NCBI RefSeq assembly: GCF_000716675.1
Contig: NZ_JNXT01000009.1
Span: 109,467-173,466, forward strand
From: Streptomyces alboflavus
GTDB taxonomy: Bacteria; Actinomycetota; Actinomycetes; Streptomycetales; Streptomycetaceae
Direction: 5' to 3'
DNA length: 64,000 nucleotides
Positions 33,603 through 41,215 of this stretch are shown here, in pieces. Position 1 is the stretch's first letter. Every line of letters begins with the position of its first letter. A program made the translations under genes and the position numbers. Under the pieces are notes generated by a model. The model did not search any database. It saw only the letters and a list, made by a program, of their open reading frames with translations, and had not been told where the DNA came from.

Positions 33603-34852
33603 CAGACCCGCTCGACCAGCGGGCCGGGGACTGCCCGCCCGCGCGGGAGCCCGGCCCGCTGGAGGACGCCACCGCGCCCGATCCGGCTCAGCGCTTCACC
33701 GACCGCCCCAGCTCCCGCTACGGCCCCCGGCGCGCCCACGCCCGCCAGCCGAAGAGGAAGCGCCGACGGCTGCGGCGGGCCCTGCTCGTCCTCCTCGCCG
33801 TGGTCGTCGTCGCGGCGGGCGGCGCGTACGGATGGGCCGAGACCCGGCTCCGGCGTGACGTCGACCTCGGCGCGTACGGGGACCGGCCGCCGCCCGGCGA
33901 GGGCACCAACTACCTCATCGTGGGCTCAGACAGCCGTGACGGGCTCTCCGAGGGCGACGTGCAAGATCTGCGTGCGGGCGGGGGCGGCGGGCGGCGCACC
34001 GACTCGATGATGCTGCTCCACACCGGCGCCCACGGCACCAGCATGGTGAGCCTGCCGCGCGACTCCTGGGTCACCGTGCCGGGCCGCCTCGACACCCTCA
34101 CCGGCAAGATGAAGCACCCCGAGGGCGACAAGCTGAACGCGGCCTTCGCCTACGGCGGCCCCGAACTCCTGGTCCACACCGTCGAGAAGAACACCGGCCT
34201 GCGCATCGACCACTACGCGGAGATCGGTTTCGCCGGGTTCGTGAACATCGTCGACGCCATCGGAGGCGTACGCATGTGTCTGGACCGGGACATCAAGGAC
34301 AAGAAGTCGGGTGCCGACCTGCGCAAGGGCTGCCAGACCCTGGACGGCCGGCAGGCACTCGCCTTCGTGCGCCAGCGGCACCAGGAGCGGGAGGGCGACC
34401 TCGGCCGCTCCAAGAACCAGCAGAAGTTCCTCTCGACCCTCGCCCACCAGGCCGCCCGCCCCGGCACGCTCTTCGACCCGACGGAGATCGGCCCCGCCCT
34501 GCGGGCCGGCCTCGACACCCTCATCGTCGACAAGGACATGAGCCTGCGCGACCTCGCCACGATGTTCCGCGCCGTGCAGGGTGTCGCGGGCGGGAAGGGC
34601 AAGCAGATCAACGTCCCCGTGTCCGGTATCGGCGTCCCCACCTCCAAGGGCAACGTCCTGAAGTGGGACGCGAAGCGGTCCGCCCGCCTCTTCGCCGACC
34701 TGCGGCACGACCGGCCCGTGACGGAGACGGGGGAGACGTCCCGGCAGCGCGAGCGGGGCGGCAGGGACCGCCCCGCCGGACGGCGAGCCGGGGCAGTCGC
34801 CCCTCAGGACTGCTCCGGCACCAGGAACTCCCGCAGGTCCACGACCCCGTAG
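33599..34852 (+). CDS. LytR-CpsA-Psr (LCP) family polymer-cell wall ligase
   Basis: A 417-residue LCP protein that attaches glycopolymers to peptidoglycan on the outer face of the membrane. A basic cytoplasmic segment and one transmembrane helix (RALLVLLAVVVVAAGGAYGW) precede the catalytic domain. Conserved features are present: IVGSDSRDG, RTDSMMLL, SLPRDSWV, KLNAAFAYGGP and FVRQRHQEREGDLGRSKNQQ, which supply the Arg/Asp residues that bind the pyrophosphate-lipid donor and Mg2+. The ATG overlaps the matB stop (ATGA), so it is probably the ligase for the Mat polymer. Its last 49 bases overlap the convergent deacetylase gene. Confidence 0.88.
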   Translation: MTDPLDQRAGDCPPAREPGPLEDATAPDPAQRFTDRPSSRYGPRRAHARQPKRKRRRLRRALLVLLAVVVVAAGGAYGWAETRLRRDVDLGAYGDRPPPGEGTNYLIVGSDSRDGLSEGDVQDLRAGGGGGRRTDSMMLLHTGAHGTSMVSLPRDSWVTVPGRLDTLTGKMKHPEGDKLNAAFAYGGPELLVHTVEKNTGLRIDHYAEIGFAGFVNIVDAIGGVRMCLDRDIKDKKSGADLRKGCQTLDGRQALAFVRQRHQEREGDLGRSKNQQKFLSTLAHQAARPGTLFDPTEIGPALRAGLDTLIVDKDMSLRDLATMFRAVQGVAGGKGKQINVPVSGIGVPTSKGNVLKWDAKRSARLFADLRHDRPVTETGETSRQRERGGRDRPAGRRAGAVAPQDCSGTRNSRRSTTP

Positions 34853-35547
34853 CCCGCCGCCCCGATCGCGTCGAGGATCCGGGGGAGCGCCTGGGCGTCG
34901 AGCACGACCCCGCCGGTGCTGCTGCCCACGTGCATCTGGATGATCGCGCCGGGCGCGAGGGCGTCGACGGCCCGCTCGACCACCCGCTCCACGGTCATGC
35001 CGCGGCCCGGCCCCAGATAGCCGTTGGTGTCCGTGGTGAACTCGATCGCCGCGTACCCGAGAGCGTTGACGTCGGCGACCGACGCGGTCGTGGTGGAGCT
35101 GTAGGGGAAGCGGAAGAACGGCAGCGGCTCGGTCCCCGCCGCGGCCCGGATCGCCGCGTCGGCGCGGCGCACCTGCCGGTGGCGTGCGGCGGTGCTCAGG
35201 CCGTCGAAAGAGGGGTGGCTGTGGGAGTGGTTGCCGAGGCCGTGCTCGGCGCCCATGGCCCGCACCGCCGCGGGGTGGGCCTCGGCGTACTCCCCGGTCG
35301 GGAAGAACGTCGCCGCCAGGCGTCGGCGCCGCAGCTCGGCCAGGACCACGTCGACGCCCCGCTCGTCCCACGCCGCGTTGAAGGTCAGCGCCACCACCTC
35401 GCGTGCCGTGGGCAGCCGGCGGATCTCCCTGCCAAGCAGGGAGTCCGGCGGGTGGGGGCCCGCGGCCGCGGCCCGCCCCGCCGCCAGGGGCACGAGACCC
35501 GTGGCTGCCAACAACCCTGCCAGGACGGCCCGTCGTGTGGAGTCCAT
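34804..35547 (-). CDS. Secreted polysaccharide deacetylase (NodB/CE4 fold), Tat-type signal
   Basis: A 247-residue exported CE4-fold protein. The N-terminus MDSTRRAVLAGLLAATGLVPLAAG has a twin-arginine-like signal ending near AAAAG. The motifs are LTFNAAWDERG (motif 1, with Asn where the catalytic Asp usually is, but with AAW as in YlxY/PdaA-like members), GNHSHSHPSF (motif 2, metal His pair intact), FFRFPYSST (motif 3) and QMHVGSSTGG (motif 5). It probably binds metal; activity is uncertain. It is convergent with and overlaps the LCP gene, and could supply deacetylation that MatB's degenerate domain cannot. The frame extends upstream, but the signal fixes the start at 35547. Confidence 0.82.
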   Translation of the reverse strand: MDSTRRAVLAGLLAATGLVPLAAGRAAAAGPHPPDSLLGREIRRLPTAREVVALTFNAAWDERGVDVVLAELRRRRLAATFFPTGEYAEAHPAAVRAMGAEHGLGNHSHSHPSFDGLSTAARHRQVRRADAAIRAAAGTEPLPFFRFPYSSTTTASVADVNALGYAAIEFTTDTNGYLGPGRGMTVERVVERAVDALAPGAIIQMHVGSSTGGVVLDAQALPRILDAIGAAGYGVVDLREFLVPEQS

Positions 35548-35897
35548 GGTGCGTGAGTCTGCGGGCGCCAGAGCCCTCGCCCGTGCACGCCGTGCCGCGC
35601 AACCGGGTGGTCCCGGCGGCGCTCCGGCACGGGAAGCGCCGAGGTCGCCCGTGCGCGGAGACGCGGCCGACTCGGACTTGCATCCTCCGCTTCTCCGTGC
35701 CGCACGGGCCGCTGGCGCGGACTCGCGGTTCGACTGGCCGATAGGCATACATGTATGACTCGTTGGAGTGACGGTGCCCAGGGTTCGGTTTTCCGGTACC
35801 CGGGGCGGGCATCCCGTGGAGCGGCACGCTGTCGACACGCGACTCGGCCCACGCGGTTCGGCATCCGGAGCCAAGAGGCTCGCCAGGGGGTGGCTGG
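35548..35897. promoter_or_regulatory. 350-bp divergent region between deacetylase and P450, with a 12-bp palindrome
   Basis: No gene is supported here. The rightward half must hold the promoter of the P450-precursor operon. The most striking element is the perfect palindrome CATACATGTATG (35746-35757), AT-rich against a GC-rich background, 141 bp before the P450 start. It is a plausible operator. I could not match a clear -35/-10 pair. Confidence 0.35.
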
Positions 35898-37070
35898 ATG
35901 CACATGGGGGACAGGCGCCGGTTTCGGCAGGATCCGCTGGAATACCTCGAAGACCTCCGTCGCCGCAGCACGACGGGTCTGATTCCGCTCCCCTGGGGCG
36001 GCTGGTGCGTCAGCGACACGGAGCTGGCGCAGACGTTGCTGCGCAGCCCGGAGTACAACGGAGGCAGGTCGGGCTTCTTCGGCGCACTCCTGCCCACCCG
36101 CGACGCCCAGATCGAGGTCGGCCACGCGGTACGCGACCTGATGCGCGCCGGCGTACCGCACTACCGCGCCGCACTGACCCGTGCGGCGGCCGACCTCCCC
36201 GCCGTCGGCCGCTGGCCCGACGCCGGGACGCGGCTGGTCCACCGGGGCCTGGAGGACCTGCTGCTCCACCCCGAAACCCCCGCCCGCACCCGTGAGTTGA
36301 TGCGCCGGGCCGCGCTCGGCGGCGTGGCGGTCCGCGCGCCGCACGTGTGGCAGCGGGCCCGTGCGGAGGTGCTGCGCCCCCAGCTGCTCGCCGCCCTGAC
36401 CGAGGAGGCGGCGCACCGCAGGGAGGACCCCGCCCGCGAGCCCCGGGACGTCCTGGACGCCGTGCTCAGCGCGTGCCCTCCCGGTGAGACGGGCGACCGG
36501 ACCGTGGCCGAGCTGCATCTGATGATGTTCCGGGCGGTCATGGCGCCCCTCAGCTCCTCACTGGCGTGGTCCGTGCTCCTCGCGTGCCTGCGCCACCGGG
36601 CGGCCTCGCCCTGGCCGTGGCCCGCCGACGACATCGTGCGCGAGGCCCTGCGGCACCGTCCCATGGCCTGGATGCTAGGCCGCGTCCTCCCGCAGGCCGT
36701 CAAGCTCGGCGGCACCGCCTTCGAAGCGGGCGACCTCGTGTCCGTCAGCCCGTACCTGCTGCACCACGACACCCGCCACTGGGCCGACCCCGACGCGTTC
36801 CGGCCCGAGCGCTGGACCGGCACGGACACCCGGCACGGCCCCTATATCCCGTTCGGCGCGGGCCCCTTCACCTGCGCCGGCGCGGCGGTGGCGCACACGC
36901 TGATCACCGACTCGCTGACCGCCCTGTCCCGCGACGCCCACCTGACCGTCACGGGCGGCGACACCCGCCCGGCCATGGCCGAGGGCAACGTTCCCCGGCC
37001 GTTCACGCTCCGCCGCACGCTCAAGCCACCTGCCGAAGGCGACACCGGACCCGACACAGGAGGGAGGTGA
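35898..37070 (+). CDS. Cytochrome P450, probable RiPP cross-linking enzyme
   Basis: A 390-residue soluble bacterial P450. The haem-binding loop is FGAGPFTCAGAAVAH (Cys near residue 326) and the K-helix ExxR is EALRHRP (near residue 248). The I-helix segment reads FRAVMAPLSSSLAW: the usual (A/G)Gx(D/E)T oxygen-activation motif is replaced, as in some P450s that cross-link aromatic side chains. No ferredoxin gene is nearby. Six nt after its stop begins a 19-codon gene ending in WYWY, and the Shine-Dalgarno sequence of that gene forms the last P450 codons. The pair matches tryptorubin/cittilin/biarylitide-type systems, in which one P450 joins Trp and Tyr residues of a short core. ATGs at 35898 and 35904 are both possible. 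Confidence 0.9.
   Translation: MHMGDRRRFRQDPLEYLEDLRRRSTTGLIPLPWGGWCVSDTELAQTLLRSPEYNGGRSGFFGALLPTRDAQIEVGHAVRDLMRAGVPHYRAALTRAAADLPAVGRWPDAGTRLVHRGLEDLLLHPETPARTRELMRRAALGGVAVRAPHVWQRARAEVLRPQLLAALTEEAAHRREDPAREPRDVLDAVLSACPPGETGDRTVAELHLMMFRAVMAPLSSSLAWSVLLACLRHRAASPWPWPADDIVREALRHRPMAWMLGRVLPQAVKLGGTAFEAGDLVSVSPYLLHHDTRHWADPDAFRPERWTGTDTRHGPYIPFGAGPFTCAGAAVAHTLITDSLTALSRDAHLTVTGGDTRPAMAEGNVPRPFTLRRTLKPPAEGDTGPDTGGR
37063..37070 (+). promoter_or_regulatory. Perfect Shine-Dalgarno of the precursor peptide, overlapping the P450 stop
   Basis: GGAGGTGA is fully complementary to the 16S rRNA 3' end. It ends with the P450 TGA stop and sits 6 nt before the ATG at 37077. The upstream AGGAGGG extends it. 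This arrangement should give strong, coupled translation of the small peptide. Confidence 0.85.
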
Positions 37071-37076
37071 ACAGCA

Positions 37077-37136
37077 ATGGCCACGATGCGTCGCATCTTC
37101 ACCAACCAGCCGGCCCGCCGCTGGTACTGGTACTGA
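37077..37136 (+). CDS. Precursor peptide of a P450-modified RiPP (19 residues, ends in WYWY)
   Basis: The whole product is MATMRRIFTNQPARRWYWY, followed by TGA. It is too short for routine ORF calling, but it has the strongest ribosome-binding site of the region, 6 nt from its ATG, starts 6 nt after the P450 stop, and is followed 24 nt later by a perfect terminator hairpin. The likely leader is residues 1-15 and the core is the C-terminal Trp-Tyr-Trp-Tyr, possibly with the preceding Arg. Cores made almost entirely of Trp/Tyr at the extreme C-terminus are the hallmark of P450-cross-linked peptides (tryptorubin AWYIWY, cittilin YIYY). The product should be a small, rigid macrocycle with biaryl or C-N bonds. 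No protease or exporter is encoded nearby. Confidence 0.85.
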   Translation: MATMRRIFTNQPARRWYWY

Positions 37137-37159
37137 CCCTGACAGTGCCACCACACGGT

Positions 37160-37188
37160 GGCCCGGACGTCGCCCAGACGTCCGGGCC
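37160..37188. terminator. Perfect 12-bp-stem terminator after the precursor gene
   Basis: GGCCCGGACGTC (37160-37171), loop GCCCA, GACGTCCGGGCC (37177-37188). It begins 24 nt after the precursor stop and lies 30 nt from the stop of the convergent GTPase gene, so it can end both transcripts. Confidence 0.85.
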
Positions 37189-37218
37189 ATCCAGGCCGCT
37201 TGGCCCGACGGCCGCCGC

Positions 37219-38763
37219 TCAGCCGCGCAGACACCACTCGACGAACACCCCGATGCTGGGGTCCACACGCCCCCGCTCGTCCGCGACCGCCGCCGTGCAG
37301 AAGAACCGGACCTCGCCGAACTCGAGGTCCATCGCCCGCACCAGGTTCCGCAAGCCCAGCCGCTCGCGCAGCCACGTCCGGATGGCATCGCTGTCGTCCG
37401 GGGGGTCGGGCAGCAGGGCGGGCTGCCCGGCGAGGAGATCCCGCTTGCTGACGGCCACGGCGAGCCGCGCCTTGTCGAGACGCTTGCCCATCGTGTGGAC
37501 CGTCTGCACCGACGGAGAGAACACGTCCTCCGGGTCGACCGTCGACGCCAGCGTGCCGTCCACCGTCGGGCGCTCCGGGGTGAGGCGGGTCCAGAACGCG
37601 TCGACGGCCATCGGGTCCAGGACGAAGACGAAGGTGCGGGCCGCGCGGACATAGCGCAGCGCGTCGGTCTCCTCCCGGTTGACGAACCGCTCACCGGCCG
37701 TGTCGAAGACGTGCACGAGGCGCTCGGCGCGACCGTCGCCGAGCACGAACGAGTGGGCCCTGGGCAGCGTCTTCTGCGTGGGGCGGGTGTGGCCCCGGAT
37801 CTCCAGGACCTCGTTCAGGACCTGCTGGGCGGCGGTCGATTCGGGATCGGCGAGCCGGACCGCGGGGCCGCCGTCCGCCGCCGTGTCCTCCAGCGACTTC
37901 ACCATCGCGGCCATCAGCTGCGTCTTGCCCGCGGCCCGGCCGCCGACCAGCGGCAGGACCAGCTCGGGCATGTGTCCGGCGTCCGGATTCATCGGCTTGC
38001 CGCAGTGCTCGTGCGCGCAGTGACCTGCGAGGCGGGCGTCCCGGCTCATGAACAGCAGCAGGGTCGGTATCCGGCGGTCGCAGGCGCACCGGCGCCGGAA
38101 CAGGCCGAAGGTGCCCGGGCGGATGTCCGTGTGCCGCCGCCGACAGGACGGGTTCGGGCAGTCGTACGCGGGATGGGGGACGCGTTCGAAGCAGCTCGGG
38201 CACAGCATGCCCCGGGGCAGCCCGCGCAGGGCCATCACCGCGCGGTCGGTGCCCCGCAGGGCGAGCGCGGTCAGCCGGGCGCCGACGGTCAGCAGTCCCA
38301 CGCCGAGGGCCTGTACGGCGAAGAGCACGCCCCACAGCGGCAGCGTGACCGCGGCGCCGATGCCGAGGCCCAGGCAGAGGGTCAGGCCGTACGGGATCGA
38401 GGCGGCCCGGTGCACGGTCGGCGCGGTGAACTGGCGGTCGGTCACCCGGCGGTAGGCGTCCTCGACCGAGCGGACGTACAACCGCCGTCCCTGGGTCAGG
38501 AGTTGACGCAGGTCACGGACGGCGGGGCCGGAGAAGTAGTTGCGGTGGGCCAGTTCGTCGGCGGGGCGGTACGGCGGGACCGTCACGAACTCGGGGGTGC
38601 GCAGACGCAGCACTCCGTGCAGCAACTGGACGTAACGCCAAAGGAGTTCACTGACCAGGGCGGCCCCGCGCAGGACCGCGATCAGCGGGGCGACGAACAA
38701 ATAGAGCGCGAGCAGGACCAGATAGAGCGCCGGGACGACGATGAAGGTCAGGATCTCCGCCAT
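37219..38763 (-). CDS. Membrane-anchored zinc-ribbon GTPase (DO-GTPase2-like)
   Basis: A 514-residue protein, last of the ten-gene conflict operon. Two N-terminal hydrophobic helices (residues ~5-40) and a second pair (~125-165) bracket a cytoplasmic segment. Then come zinc ribbons (CPSCFERVPHPAYDCPNPSC; CACDRR; CAHEHCG) and a GTPase domain with P-loop LPLVGGRAAGKTQL, switch II HVFDTAGERF and the base-specificity motif AVSKRDLL. This architecture matches the GTPases described as double-GTPase 2 in NTP-dependent bacterial conflict systems, which pair with GAP1 proteins and a second GTPase, as here. It starts 7 nt after the GAP1-like stop. The role is inferred: membrane-associated signalling switch. 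Confidence 0.75.
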   Translation of the reverse strand: MAEILTFIVVPALYLVLLALYLFVAPLIAVLRGAALVSELLWRYVQLLHGVLRLRTPEFVTVPPYRPADELAHRNYFSGPAVRDLRQLLTQGRRLYVRSVEDAYRRVTDRQFTAPTVHRAASIPYGLTLCLGLGIGAAVTLPLWGVLFAVQALGVGLLTVGARLTALALRGTDRAVMALRGLPRGMLCPSCFERVPHPAYDCPNPSCRRRHTDIRPGTFGLFRRRCACDRRIPTLLLFMSRDARLAGHCAHEHCGKPMNPDAGHMPELVLPLVGGRAAGKTQLMAAMVKSLEDTAADGGPAVRLADPESTAAQQVLNEVLEIRGHTRPTQKTLPRAHSFVLGDGRAERLVHVFDTAGERFVNREETDALRYVRAARTFVFVLDPMAVDAFWTRLTPERPTVDGTLASTVDPEDVFSPSVQTVHTMGKRLDKARLAVAVSKRDLLAGQPALLPDPPDDSDAIRTWLRERLGLRNLVRAMDLEFGEVRFFCTAAVADERGRVDPSIGVFVEWCLRG

Positions 38764-38770
38764 CGCGGGC

Positions 38771-41215
38771 TCACCCCTCTTCCGGCCGGGGCGCGTCCGG
38801 TGAGCGCCGCTGGGTGAGCTTGCGGCTCCACTTCTTCACGCGGCCCCTGCGGCTCTCGGCGTACTCCCGATAGGTGTCGGCGAGCCCGGTGCTGTACGGG
38901 CGGAGCGCGCGGGCCAGGCGCTCCAGCTCGTCGGGCGGCCAGTGCAGCGCGACGTGGTGGCGCAGCGTCCGGACGGTCTCCAGCTGCGCGTGCGGCAGCC
39001 CGGACCGTTCGTCGTTGATCGCCACCACCCCGGTGACATGGCCGAACAGCACCTCGTCGGGTCGGCCGGAGGCGACGGCGGCATCCAGGACGGCGCGCAG
39101 ATAGCCGTCGGCCAGGGTGAAGCCGAACTCCCTGATGTCCGTGCGCAGGCGCGCCGGGTCCACGGGCAGCGGCAGCATGGCGGGGACGAGCCGGTGCCGC
39201 TTCAGGGCCAGGGGCGGCGCCCAGACCTCGATCTGCGGGATCCGGAACGCGCGGGCGAGCGCGGTGGCCTCGGTCGCCTCGCGCAGGACCGCGTCCAGCT
39301 GGAGAGTGACCTGCACGCACTCCTGCGTGACGGGCCGCAGCCAGGCGTAGCGGCCGGGCGCCGACAGCGTCTCGCACAGCACCAGGCAGGCCCGCAGGTC
39401 CCGTTCGTCCCTGATCTTCTGCTTCACCGCGCGGTCGAACCACTCGCCGACCGCATCGGTCACCGGCTCGTCCGCAGGCAGCCGACGGGCGATCACGGTG
39501 GCCTCCTCGTGCGTCCAGGTCGGCGACGGCTGCCGCCACAGCCCCCGCAGCAGCGCCGCGTCCGGCGCGGCCTCGTCGCGCGCCGCCAGGATCTGGAACA
39601 GCAACTCGATCGTGCGGGCGGGCTGCCGCTCGGCCTGTGCCACCCAGTAGTGCTCCAGGAGCCGCCCCCGCCCGGCGAGGTCGCGCTCGACCAGCAGATC
39701 GGCGGGGAACTGGGTGAACAGCTGCTCCTGGCCGCCCCGTTCGTCCAGGACCTCCTGCACCGCCGTCGTCAGCGCCGACCTGAACTCCGGGAGGGCGTGC
39801 ACGAGGCGGGCGACGTCCTCACGCAGCCCGGGGCCCGCGTCGCAGGAGCCGAGGAGCGCGCGGGCCAGGTCAAGGCTCTGGTCCACGACCAGATCCGGCG
39901 CCGGGTCGAGCCGCGCGCCCACCGCCCACAGCAGCAGCCGCACCCGCTGCAGGCTGGTGGCGGCCTCGTCGAGCAGCCACTGCCACAGGGCCGTGGCCCG
40001 CTCCCGCTCGGCGGGACGGGTGATCGGCACCGGGCCCGGCGCGTTCGGAACTCCGGTCATGTAGGCGCGGATCCGGGACTGGTGGAGCTTGCCCTCCAGC
40101 TCCTGGTGCAGCGCGGCGTCGCCGCCCGCCTCGGCGGCCGCGCTGAGCCGCGCGAGCTGGTCGTCGTCCAGGTCCCGGTGCCGGTGGTGGATGTCCGCCG
40201 CCACCGCCGCCCGGCGCGGCCCGAGATGATCGGCGCCGGGCAGCCAGTCGACCACCGCGCGGACATCGGCGTCGGTCAGCTCGATGCCGCCCGCCGCGGC
40301 GGCCGCCGCCACCGGAGCGTGCCAGTCGCCGAGCGCCCGCTCCTGGCCGTGCGTGTACTCGGCCGTCCAGGACCACACCGAGCGGATCGAGCCGACGCCG
40401 ATCCGGGTCAGCAGCCGGATCAGATGGTGCGTGGGCACCACGTCGGGGAAGCGGCCCGCGCGGAAGTCGAAGACGGTGTACGACTCCTCGTCGTCGGGCC
40501 CGAAGTCGGGGTGCGCCTCGGGCACCGTGCCGATCAGGTGCAGTCGGCTGCGGGTGGGCCGCAGGAGGTAGGTGGCGAAGGTGAGGGTGCGGGCCAGCGG
40601 GGGCGGCAGGAGGTAGGAGACGGCCGCGAACCAGTGGGCGATCCGGTCCGTCGTCTCGTCGATCACGACGACCGAGCCGTCCTCCGCGAGGGCCGCGAAC
40701 ACCGCCGCGAGGAGGGCGGGGAGCTGCTCGGCGCCCGGGTGCGCGCGCAGGAAGGCATGTGCCGCGCGCGGGGACAGCGGGCCGCGGGGCAGGGGCGCGG
40801 GCAACTCCGGGATCTCGGTCGTGTCGGCGATCCGGGTGGTCCACACCGGGGAGTCCCACAGCTCGATGGCGAGCGGACCGCCGCTCTGCCGCGCGCCCTC
40901 GTCCGCGCTGTGCAGGGCGTGGGCGAAGTAGTTGCCGAAGCGCCGCGCCGAGTCCCGGCCGACGTACCGCACGCACAGCGTGGTGGCACCGCCCCGGCGG
41001 TCCAGGGTGTGGCACAGGTTCACCGGGCAGCGGGCGAGCAGCTCCGGGGCGTCCGACTCCAGCAGGGAGCGCGGCGGTTCGTACCCGGCAAGGCCCTCCA
41101 CGCGGTGCCGGGTCTCGGCCGACACCTGCTCGCTGACCGCGTTGAACTGGAAGCCGGAGGAACCGCTGAGCCCGTGCTCGCAGGACGTGTAGTAGAGCTG
41201 CTGGAAGCCGCTCAT
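38771..41215 (-). CDS. GTPase-associated protein 1-like (GAP1 N2-M-C) conflict-system protein
   Basis: An 814-residue soluble protein. The first ~140 residues (GFQQLYYTSCEHGLSGSSGF, then FNYFAHAL-like HALHS) match the N-terminal GAP1-N2 domain as I remember it; a middle part and a long helical C-terminal half follow. No nucleotide-binding motif is seen. It sits between two GTPase genes: its start overlaps the upstream GTPase stop (ATGA) and its stop lies 7 nt before the next start. The consistent three-gene block suggests it regulates, or is regulated by, the two GTPases. The family name is from recollection of the Aravind group's classification and should be checked with an HMM. Confidence 0.7.
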   Translation of the reverse strand: MSGFQQLYYTSCEHGLSGSSGFQFNAVSEQVSAETRHRVEGLAGYEPPRSLLESDAPELLARCPVNLCHTLDRRGGATTLCVRYVGRDSARRFGNYFAHALHSADEGARQSGGPLAIELWDSPVWTTRIADTTEIPELPAPLPRGPLSPRAAHAFLRAHPGAEQLPALLAAVFAALAEDGSVVVIDETTDRIAHWFAAVSYLLPPPLARTLTFATYLLRPTRSRLHLIGTVPEAHPDFGPDDEESYTVFDFRAGRFPDVVPTHHLIRLLTRIGVGSIRSVWSWTAEYTHGQERALGDWHAPVAAAAAAGGIELTDADVRAVVDWLPGADHLGPRRAAVAADIHHRHRDLDDDQLARLSAAAEAGGDAALHQELEGKLHQSRIRAYMTGVPNAPGPVPITRPAERERATALWQWLLDEAATSLQRVRLLLWAVGARLDPAPDLVVDQSLDLARALLGSCDAGPGLREDVARLVHALPEFRSALTTAVQEVLDERGGQEQLFTQFPADLLVERDLAGRGRLLEHYWVAQAERQPARTIELLFQILAARDEAAPDAALLRGLWRQPSPTWTHEEATVIARRLPADEPVTDAVGEWFDRAVKQKIRDERDLRACLVLCETLSAPGRYAWLRPVTQECVQVTLQLDAVLREATEATALARAFRIPQIEVWAPPLALKRHRLVPAMLPLPVDPARLRTDIREFGFTLADGYLRAVLDAAVASGRPDEVLFGHVTGVVAINDERSGLPHAQLETVRTLRHHVALHWPPDELERLARALRPYSTGLADTYREYAESRRGRVKKWSRKLTQRRSPDAPRPEEG

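Noticed and set aside
37137..37159. Possible continuation of the precursor peptide beyond WYWY
   Set aside because: The TGA at 37134-37136 directly follows the second Tyr and the terminator stem starts at 37160, so there is no room for a follower peptide.
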